Assembly (NCBI RefSeq): GCF_945859705.1
Contig: NC_079137.1
Location: 70,826,277 to 70,890,276, forward strand
DNA: 64,000 nt
Direction of reading: 5' to 3'
Origin: Episyrphus balteatus
Taxonomy: Eukaryota; Arthropoda; Insecta; Diptera; Syrphidae
Position 1 is the first letter of the stretch; the number at the start of each line of letters is the position of its first letter. This document shows, in pieces, positions 10,431 through 19,574 of this stretch. The position numbers and the translations under genes are program-made. Under the pieces are notes generated by a model that was not told where the DNA came from, ran no database searches, and saw nothing but the letters and a program-made list of their open reading frames with translations.

Positions 10431-13220
10431 ACATCTTCGGGACATCTTCGGGACATCTTCGGGACATCTTCGGGACATCTTCGGGACATCTTCGGGACAT
10501 CTTTGGGACATCTTCGGGACATCTTCCGGACACTTCGGGACATCTTCGATACATCTTCGGGACATGCTCGGGACATCTTCGGGACATCTTCGGGACATGC
10601 TCGGGACATGCTCGGGACATCTTCGGGACATGCTCGGGACATCTTCGGGACATCTTCGGGACATGCTCGGGACATGCTAGGGACATCTTCGGGACATCTA
10701 TAGGACATGCTCGGGACATCTTCGGGACATCTTCGGGACATGCTCGGGACATCTTCGGGACATGCTCGGGATAGCTTCGGGACATCTTCGGGACAAGCTC
10801 GGGACATCTTCGGGACATGCTCGGGACATCTTCGGGACATCTTCGGGACTTCTGCGGGACATCTTCGGGACATGCTCGGAACATCTTCGGGACATGCTCG
10901 GGATAGCTTCGGGACATCTTCGGGACAAGCTCGGGATATACTTGGGACATGCTCGGGACATGCTCGGGACATCTTCGGGACGTGCTCCTGATATCTTCGG
11001 GACATGCTCGGGACATGCTCGGGCCATCTTCGGGACATCTTAAGGACATATTCGGGACATGCTCGGGACATCTTCGGGACAAATTCGGGACATGCTCGGG
11101 ACATGCTCGGGACATGCTCGGGACATCTTCGGGACATCTGCGGGACATCTTCGGGACATCTTCGGGACATCTTCGGGACATCTTAGTGACACCTTCGGGA
11201 CATGCTCGGGACATCTTCGGGACATGCTCGGGACAACTTCGGGACATCTTCGGGACATGCTCGGGACATCTTCGGGACATCTTCGGGATATGCTCGGGAC
11301 ATCTTCGGGACATCTTCGGGACATGCTCGGGACATCTTCGGGACATGCTCGGGACATCTTCGGGACATCTTCGGGACATCTTCGGGACATATTTGGGACA
11401 TGCTCGGGACATGCGCGGGACATCTTCGGGACATCTTAGGGACATCTGCGGGACATCTTCGGGACATCTTCGGGACATCTTAGTGGGACATGCTCGGGAC
11501 ATCTTCGTGACATGCTCGGGACATCTTCGGGACATCTTCGGGACATCTTCGGGACATCTTCGGGACATCTTCGGGACATCTTCGGGACATCTTCGGGACA
11601 TCTTCGGGACATCTTCGGGACATCTTCGGGACATCTTCGGGACATCTTCGGGACATGCTCGGGACATCTTCGGGACATCTTCGGGACATGCTCGGGACAT
11701 CTTCGGGACATCTTCGGGACATGCTCGGGACATCTTCGGGACATCTTCGGGACATCTTCGGGACATGCTCGGGACATCTTCGGGACATCTTCGGGACATC
11801 TTCGGGACATCTTCGGGACATCTTCGGGACATCTTCGGGACTCGGGACATCTTCGGGACATCTTCGGGACATCTTCGGACATGCTCGGGACATCTTCGGG
11901 ACATCTTCGGGACATTTTCGGGACATGCTCGGGACATCTTCGGGACATCTTCGGGACATCTTCGGGACATGCTCGGGACATCTTCGGGACATCTTCGGGA
12001 CATCTTCGGGACATCTTCGGGACATCTTCGGGACATCTTCGGGACATCTTCGGGACATGCTCGTGACATCTTCGGGACATCTTCGGGACATCTTCGGGAC
12101 ATCTTCGGGACATCTTCGGGACATCTTCGGGACATCTTCGGGACATGCTCGGGACATCTTCGGGACATCTTCGGGACATCTTCGGGACATGCTCGGGACA
12201 TCTTCGGGACATGCTCGGGACATCTTCGGGACATCTTCGGGACATCTTCGGGACATCTTCGGGACATGCTCGGGACATCATCTTCGGGACATCTTCGGGA
12301 CATGCTCGGGACATATTTGGGACATGCTCGGGACATCTTTGGGACATCTTCGGGACATCTTCGGGACATCTTCGGGACATCTTCGGGACATCTTCGGGAC
12401 ATCTTCGGGACATATTTGGGACATGCTCGGGACATCTTCGGGACATCTTCGGGACATCTTCGGGACATCTTCGGGACATCTTCGGGACATCTTCGGGACA
12501 TGCTCGTGACATCTTCGGGACATCTTCGGGACATCTTCGGGACATCTTCGGGACATCTTCGGGACATCTTCGGGACATCTTCGGGACATCTTCGGGACAT
12601 CTTCGGGACATCTTCGGGACATGCTCGGGACATCTTCGGGACATCTTCGGGACATCTTCGGGACATGCTCGGGACATCTTCGGGACATGCTCGGGACATC
12701 TTCGGGACATCTTCGGGACATCTTCGGGACATGCTCGGGACATCATCTTCGGGACATCTTCGGGACATGCTCGGGACATATTTGGGACATGCTCGGGACA
12801 TCTTTGGGACATCTTCGGGACATCTTCGGGACATCTTCGGGACATCTTCGGGACATCTTCGGGACATCTTCGGGACATCTTCGGGACATATTTGGGACAT
12901 GCTCGGGACATCTTCGGGACATCTTCGGGACATCTTCGGGACATCTTCGGGACATGCTCGGGACAACTTCGGGACATCTTCGGGACATCTTCGGGACATC
13001 TTTGGGACATCTTCGGGACATCTTCGGGACATCTTTGGGACATCTTCGGGACATCTTCGGGACATCTTCGGGACATGCTCTTGACATCTTCGGGACATCT
13101 TCGGGAAATCTTCGGGACATCTTCGGGACATCTTCGAAACATCTTCGGGACATGCTCGGGACATATTTGGGACATGCTCGGGACATCTTCGGGACATCTT
13201 CGGGACATCTTCGGGACATG
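10431..13220 (-). repeat. 11-bp satellite, block 2 (inverted orientation), ~254 units
   Basis: The same unit appears in reverse (ACATCTTCGGG and ACATGCTCGGG). Orientation flips within about 20 bp near 10430 (CCCCGAACATCTTCGGG). The block is more homogeneous than block 1: about 11521-11653 is a run of twelve identical A-type units. A 14-bp variant carrying an extra ATC (CATCATCTTC) occurs at 12276 and 12741, marking a 465-bp higher-order duplication. Rare variants at 10860-10993 mirror those at 8938-9085, so the two blocks share ancestry through an inverted duplication. The 938-codon frame on the minus strand lies wholly in this array and is not a gene. Confidence 0.97.
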
Positions 13221-14249
13221 CTCAAGTAGCACAAAAGTCTAAAATACACCAAAATATTTGGAGTATTTTTTGCACTTTCGTGATATGCATTTTGAATATA
13301 AAAAATATACCATTTTCTCGTATATAATAAACTCCGCTGGTTAAAAAATTAAACCGATTTTGGTATATAAATAGAGCTAGTGGTATAAAAAACGAACTGG
13401 TTTTTGGTGAAAAATTATTCCTTTGAAATTGAAAAATACACAATAAATCTATGGATAAAATACACCATTTAAATTATTCTGATTTATAATTTGAACCAAA
13501 GTTTATTTTTTAACCTTAAATAGTTTCATGAATTAAAATGTACACTATTTTTTATGAAATAAATGAAAATAAATTATTCTCTATCACAATACAATTAACT
13601 AATGATTAAGTATGAATTTGAGTGCCTAATTTAAGAACGAAACAAATTCCATCTACTGATTTTAGATACTACCCCGTCTAAAAATCGAGCGCATCAAAAA
13701 TTTCAATGAATTAATGATTTTTTTTTTCGATTTTAAAAATCAGTTTTTCAATAATAATAATTTTTTTGTTGTTTTCACATTTTTTTAGAAGCGTTCTCTT
13801 ATTATAATATAAACGAATCGAAAAGAGTAAGAATGCGGGATAATTAGGCCGATATAGTACTATTATAGTAAAATAATTAATCGCTGTCTTCATTATTTAA
13901 ATGGCGGCCATGGAAAAATATGGCGTCTCCCACTTTTGCAGTCTGGTGAATTTTATGTCCACAGGGTGTACTTCCTACACCAAAGAAAGTGTAAACAATA
14001 TACCGTTTCGGTTCATTTGAGAATCGAATAATTTTATGCTCCAATAATGGTGTATTATAAAAACAATTGAATATCGGCGTATTTTTTGCACGGAATATTA
14101 AAAGAAATGTTGAAATTTTGCACAGAAAAGATGATGGTATAATTTTTATACCATCTTTTTTGATAAATACACCATTTTATTCAAATTTCTCAATTTTACA
14201 TCAAAATTAATGAATTTACACCAATTTATACACCAGTTTGCTACTTGAG
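13221..14249. mobile_element. 1.03-kb element with 11-bp inverted ends inserted in the satellite
   Basis: The non-satellite spacer begins with CTCAAGTAGCA (13221-13231) and ends with its exact reverse complement TGCTACTTGAG (14239-14249). The satellite on the left ends GGGACATG and on the right resumes TGCTCGGGAC. Deleting the spacer plus one TG restores an in-register unit (GGGACATGCTCGGGAC), which fits an insertion with a 2-bp TG duplication. Inside, GGTATAAA-like and ACACCATT-like motifs appear mostly in one orientation on the left half and the other on the right. Open frames are short (73, 60 codons) and unrecognisable. It is a non-autonomous element of unknown class. Confidence 0.7.
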
Positions 14250-14822
14250 TGCTCGGGACAACTTCGGGACATCTTCGGGACATCTTCGGGACATGCTCTT
14301 GACATCTTCGGGACATCTTCGGGACATCTTCGGGACATCTTCGAAACATCTTCGGGACATGCTCGGGACATCTTCGGGACATCTTCGGGACATCTTCGGG
14401 ACATCTTCGGGACATCTTCGGGACATGCTCGGGACATCTTCGGGACATCTTCGGGACATGCTCGGGACATATTTGGGACATGCTCGGGACATGCTCGGGA
14501 CATCTTCGGGACATCTTCGGGACATCTTCGGGACATCTTCGTGACATCTTCGGGACATGCTCATGACATCTTCGGGACATGCTCGGGACATGCTCGGGAC
14601 ATCTTCGGGACATCTTCGGGACATCTTCGTGACATCTTCGGGACATCTTCGGGACATGCTCATGACATCTTCGGGACATGCTCGGGACATGATCGGGACA
14701 TCTTCGGGACATGCTCATGACATACTCGGGACATGCTCGGGACATGCTAGGGACATGCTCGGGATATGCTCGGGACATCTTTGGGACATCTTTCGGACAT
14801 GCTCGGGATATGCTCGGGGCAT
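14250..14822 (-). repeat. 11-bp satellite, block 3 (inverted orientation), ~52 units
   Basis: This continues block 2 in the same orientation and register after the inserted element. Variants include CATGACATCTTCGGG and ACATATTTGGG, the latter shared with block 2 (12310, 12775, 13160). The right edge degenerates (GGGATATGCTC, GGACATCTTTCGGAC) and then stops at GGGGCATTTGCTG. Confidence 0.95.
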
Positions 14823-16829
14823 TTGCTGTTATTTGGTATTTGAGCAAACCCTTGTGAAATTCGGCAACAGAAAATATCATCATTCCTATAACAACAACAA
14901 ACAAAATGACTCAACATTCAGATAAAACCACCAGGACGACAATAAAAATAATAATAATTGTAATAATGTGCAATTACAAAATCTGTGTTACCACTTTTTT
15001 TTTACAGGATACGTGCACAGTTGGATTCCGTTTTTAACGTCGTTGTTTCCGTTGTCGTCATCGCGTACACGAGTGCATAAATATTGTCGAGAGCACATTA
15101 TGCGAAAATTAACAAAAATAAACGAAAAGACAATAAAAAAAAAAAAAAAAACACAAACAGACAACATCAGACAACAACAAAATTAAGGAGACACCAACAT
15201 CATAGTATAGGGAGATATAGGGAACGGAAAGAATGCGTTGGCCAAACCATTTCATTAGTCTGTTACAGTTTTATGAACGTAAAATTTTTGTGAAGGATGC
15301 GCGCTATACTATCACATATATATCCGATTTGAGAGCACAGTCAGTGGGTGGAAAGGAAAGAAATGTCCTTGCCACCATCACTCACCAACCATAAACTCAA
15401 ACACAACCCAACCTATACAGTTCAGGGATGGTGGATATGATGTGAGTGCTTCTCTGTTTGGCTTTTGGGATAGTTTTCATTTACTGTAAGTGCACTTTAC
15501 ATTGTATACACAACATAACTACATAATATTATGGAAATGGTCCTGGGAACGAAACCCCTCTACGGTTCTACGATGAGGCATTTACTCAAGTGAAACTTAA
15601 TGCCAGAGGCCTATACACTGAGAGAGATATGTTGTACAAAATACGAGTATACAGACAACGCAAGGAGGTAAAATATGATAACCAAGCAAGGACTAGCAGC
15701 AGAGAGTGCAAAGAGTGATATGTCAAATGGCGGTTGGTCTACCAATGGGAATATACCAAAAGTATAAGATATAGCTCCAGCGAAGCTCCAGAGATGAATG
15801 TAGAATTTAGAGTGTTGTGGTTTAGTTTTTTTTTTTTCTATTTTTATAATTTTTTTATTTCTTCATCTTTATCCTGGCAAAAAAGGTGGGTATCCCAAGG
15901 ATAATTATTTTTTATTGTTGGTACTATCTTTATGCTAAGACATGGGGCTTTTTCTTTTATTAGGTATGAACACGGAGGATAATTTTCAGGATATTGTTGT
16001 TCTTGTTGTTGTTAGTGTTAGTTTAGGAAGCAGGATGGAGAAAAGGATGGGCTTATTCAGATTATTGTTTTGCTAATTTTTTGAAGTATGCCTTTATGAA
16101 ACGGTACAGTGTACAGAGCTGATGAGTTAATTGTCCACAAGAGAATAGAGCAATTGGAATAACGAGTTAATTTTCTGGAAGAAAGTGATGAGTTTTTGGA
16201 GTAGATGGTAATGGGTTTGTACATATCAGAAAAAAGGTGAAAAACATAGGGCGTTTCATGGCTTGAAATGGTCTTAAGAGCAAGTGTGGTATGTAATGCT
16301 GACAAAAGCGATTAATTCTACCAAATTTACAGTAAAACTGTAACTCTTTTGAAGATGGGCTGTTCTTACCTCAAAATTTCTTCAAAAAAATTCAATTTAG
16401 TTTCCGTACTTGATCTAAATTTGAGGCGTTCTAAATTTGAGGTATCGTTTTATATCAAATAGAATGAAAGAAAGAAATTCTGGAGATATATGAGCTATTG
16501 ATCGGTGAAACATTTATTTGAAAGGATACTTTAGTTCCTGAGAAAAATCTTTTCAAACTACAAAATAATGCACTATTCTGAACGCCTCATTTCTTGAGCA
16601 GTACAAAAAGTATTTTTACGGATAGTTTTTTTTTTAATTTTCAGATAAAATGCATGTAGGAAGAATTGGCCATATTCAAAATGAAACTAGGGAAGCAAAA
16701 ACAAACCAATAGGACTATATTAAGTTGACCTATACTCGGGTAGAAAATTGCAGAACAATATCAATGTCTGATGACCAATGTTAGATGCTTGAAGGGACAG
16801 TGGCGGACTCAAAAGTGTATTAACCATAT
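14823..16829. other. Mostly unique sequence, no gene seen
   Basis: It contains ACAACAACAA-type simple repeats (14890-14910, 15170-15180) and balanced-composition tracts at about 15190-15780. The 82-codon minus-strand frame at 16057-16305 has no recognisable domain. No splice or promoter arrangement stood out. Confidence 0.4.
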
Positions 16830-17520
16830 TTTTGATAATGTAAAAAATATATAAAATTTGTTTTTACACCTAATAAATGAAACACCGTTTATAATGATTT
16901 TTATCACAAAACGAATTATGCCATTGATTTATTGTTTGAAAAAAAAAAAAATTTTTAAAAAATTGAAAATCGTTATGGCCGTAGGTATATAGAAAAATAA
17001 TTTCTTATAAAAATTTTTTAACAGATTTCAAAAAACAAAGTTAGTATAGATATTATGTATGTATGCCATTTTGAAGAAAAAAATAAAGTTACACTTAAAA
17101 TCGAAATTTCGAAATTTTTCACTGACCCGTTTTCAAAAAATTGATTTTTCAAAAAAAAAAAAAATTGAAATGTTTTTTTTTTTAATTTCAAAAATTTGTT
17201 TTTTGAAAATTTTAATATAATGGTTACTTAAGTATAAAAATTTTCGTTTGAATCAGAATAGTAGTGTAAGATATATTCAGAAACAAAAAAAAAACCGTTT
17301 TATGGCCATTGTTCATAATATTATTAGGCAATCACCCAAAACTGTTAACTACAAAGTTTTAATGAAATCACTTTACTAGTTTTGGCAGAATAACAGACAG
17401 TCAGAATTGCGGGATCCACTTTTCTGGCATTCTCCATCATCGTAATGTCATGTTTGATTGTTATCTCGAGTTCGATTTTTTTCCAATCCTTAACTTGCCC
17501 TATAGCGACTATATCGCAAG
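16830..17520 (-). repeat. Dispersed repeat family D, copy 1 (reverse orientation)
   Basis: The segment shares ordered landmarks with 26040-27050: ACCGTTTTATGGC, AATCACCCAAAACTGTTAACTAC, AACAGACAGTCAGAATTGCG, CCACTTTT.TGG.ATTCTCC, ATCATCGTAATGTCATGTT, TATCTCGAGTTCGATTTTTT and TATCGCAAG. Its distal end (the AAGAGCAAGTACGTGCG motif seen in other copies) is missing, so the copy is truncated or decayed. The class is unknown. Homopolymer-rich interior sequence makes exact borders uncertain. Confidence 0.7.
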
Positions 17521-17548
17521 TTAAAAAGAGCTTGACTAATTCAGTTGA

Positions 17549-17790
17549 TATTGTCATTAGTGATGGGAGCTATCGAATAAAAACTATCGGATTATTCGGT
17601 AGTTCCGAAAAAATATTCATTCATTCTATTGTTCGAAATTATTCATTCATTAATTAATTACTTTGTTTTCGAATGATTTTTTCATTCGATAGTTCATTCA
17701 TTCGAATAATTTTGTATTCGATAGTTTTTGTAGTTCGAATGATTTTTTTTTTTGATTCTATCCAAATGTTTTTTCATTCAGGAATAATTT
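17549..17790. repeat. Cluster of short inverted TTCGAATGA/CATTCGATAG motifs
   Basis: From the sequence TAGTGATGGGAGCTATCGAA onward, ATTCGAATGA, CATTCGATAG, TATTCGATAG and TAGTTCGAATGA recur in both orientations over about 200 bp. Such clusters of subterminal motifs next to a TAGTGATGGG-type start resemble the end of a hAT-like element. I found no matching opposite end, so this is at most a decayed fragment. Confidence 0.45.
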
Positions 17791-18414
17791 TCTTTCTTGA
17801 TTATTTTCTATTTTTTCTTGATTACTGGATCTTGGAAACTTTGGTCTTTCAAGTGACAAATCGAATATTTGAAATCACTGTGGCGTATACGTAACATTTT
17901 TTTTTTCTACAAAATTATCCATTTTATATGGTCACGACTGGTTACTCAATACTTTACATTTGGAAACGGTGCAAAAATCTAGAATGCTCAATCAAACTTG
18001 TAAGTTCGCTATCACTTACTGAGTTAAAAATCATTTTTTTTAATGTACCTACTCACATACCTAGACTGGAAACCAAACTTTTTAAAGATGTTACTTGTGA
18101 AGGAGTTTTTCGGCAAGAATATGTGTGTCCTTAGGGAAGCTTTCTCTCCAAAAAAAAAAGGTTTAGCGAATGTTAGTTAAATAATATGTAATTTATTTTT
18201 TTAAGCATATCATTTGTCTGCAAACTTGTCAACACACATTAGTCTATGTCATTTTTTGTATTATTCAAATTTCTTAACTTTAATTAACCCACTTGTTATA
18301 ATTTTTATGAATTCATTAATGTCTTGCTACATTTTCTTTTTTGCATATTTCAATGTTTGCATCTTTCATTCAACCGTCGTTGGTTGTTGCCCACCTTCCT
18401 GTCATGTTTTATTA
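17791..18414. other. AT-rich sequence, no gene seen
   Basis: No repeat partner or credible open frame was found. The 77-codon frame at 18214-18447 runs into the neighbouring hAT element. Confidence 0.4.
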
Positions 18415-18422
18415 ATGTCACT

Positions 18423-19566
18423 CAGCGTTACCGTTGAAAATTTTTGAAAGGTCGCTAAAAAAGTCGCTTTCAGAAAAAAAAGGTCGCTAATCTAAAAAAT
18501 TGAAAAAAAGTCGCTTTTTTGTCGAAAAAGTCGCTATATGAGAAAAAAAGGTCGCTAAACCGTTTTCATATGTTTTTAAATAGAAAAATAAACACAAGTT
18601 GTCTTGAAACAAAGTTTTTATTAACAACAAAAAAAATAACAAAATTAGAAACTAAAAAGTGGTTGTCTGTAAAATTGGTTTACGGACGATGATTTTGCGT
18701 GATAACGTCATAAGAAAACAGGTCGTGTGCTTTTGTTAAAAAAATGATCTAAAAATTATTTATTTGCCAACTTTCTTGTAAGAAAAATTATAGGATATAA
18801 TAAATCTTATAGTAAAGTACCTACTTAAACTAAAGATTAAGACCTAACATATATGTGTATAACTGTATGATTTGTGGAAAAACGGAATAAATTTTTGAAT
18901 CCTATCATAATTTACAAGAAAAAGTTAAATCAAATACCTTTTTTTTCTTTTCTCATAATATCAATTTTTGTATATGAAAAACTTACAAAAAAATTACGCC
19001 AATAAAAAGTTTAATATTTTTTCTAAAGAAAAGGTAAAAAATCCATTTTTGTTAAATAAATTGTATACCATCTGAAAGCCTATTGTTTCCGCTGTAAATA
19101 TTCATATCAACCATGTCTGCACGACATCTACGAAAAGAGCTAGAATTGTTTGAACCCAATCAGTTTTCACCAAAAAAAAAAGCAAAAATATCAATCTTTT
19201 TTATCTTCTCAAGTTTTTAAAATTAAAATAAAAAAACTAGACCGACTACTGCACCATTATCTTATTTGTTTGAAATTTTTTTCTATTTGCTAAATGCTTG
19301 TTCAGCATTCAACTCGGTCTGCTCAGAGACTTAACTTATTCTGAGTCCATCGATCGCGCTCTGAACAAGCTCAGAATACGTTCAGAACGAAAAAAGAAAT
19401 TGAAGCTCTAAATGTTGAGAGGTAAAAAAGAAATACAATTTTTAGAAAAAAAAGTCGCTATAAAGAAATTGGTGAAAAGGTCGCTTGGAATAAAAAGTCG
19501 TCGCTTGGTCGCTAAGGCTTCAAAAAGGTCGCTAATAGCGACTAAAGTCGCTTAGCGGTAACGCTG
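18423..19566. mobile_element. hAT-type non-autonomous element (MITE), 1,144 bp
   Basis: The ends are an 11-bp perfect inverted repeat, CAGCGTTACCG at 18423-18433 and CGGTAACGCTG at 19556-19566. They are flanked by an identical 8-bp direct duplication, ATGTCACT, at 18415-18422 and 19567-19574. An 8-bp duplication with CAGCG-type ends is the signature of the hAT superfamily (established knowledge). Both ends carry many subterminal copies of AAGTCGCT/GGTCGCTAA, typical of hAT transposase-binding repeats. No transposase is encoded, so movement would need a transposase in trans. The interior includes a copy of the ~188-bp unit found at 440-875. Perfect TIRs and target duplication suggest a fairly recent insertion. 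Confidence 0.93.
19040..19220 (+). repeat. Diverged copy of the ~188-bp unit, inside the hAT element
   Basis: It shares ACCATCTGAAAGC.TATTGT, ACATCTAC.AAAAGAGCTAGAAT and a TTTTCACCAAAA.AAGCAAAA-like tail with the tandem units at 490-830. It lies wholly within 18423-19566, linking the tandem repeat to a mobile element. Confidence 0.7.
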
Positions 19567-19574
19567 ATGTCACT

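Noticed and set aside
7339..13220. CRISPR-like array
   Set aside because: Units are contiguous 11-mers with no unique spacers, in a eukaryotic window.
7264..14925. Open frames of 60-938 codons with PEDVPKMSRRC or GHLRDIFGTSS repeats on both strands
   Set aside because: They are produced by an 11-bp satellite lacking stops in all six frames; both strands and all frames are equally open, and indels shift frame freely.
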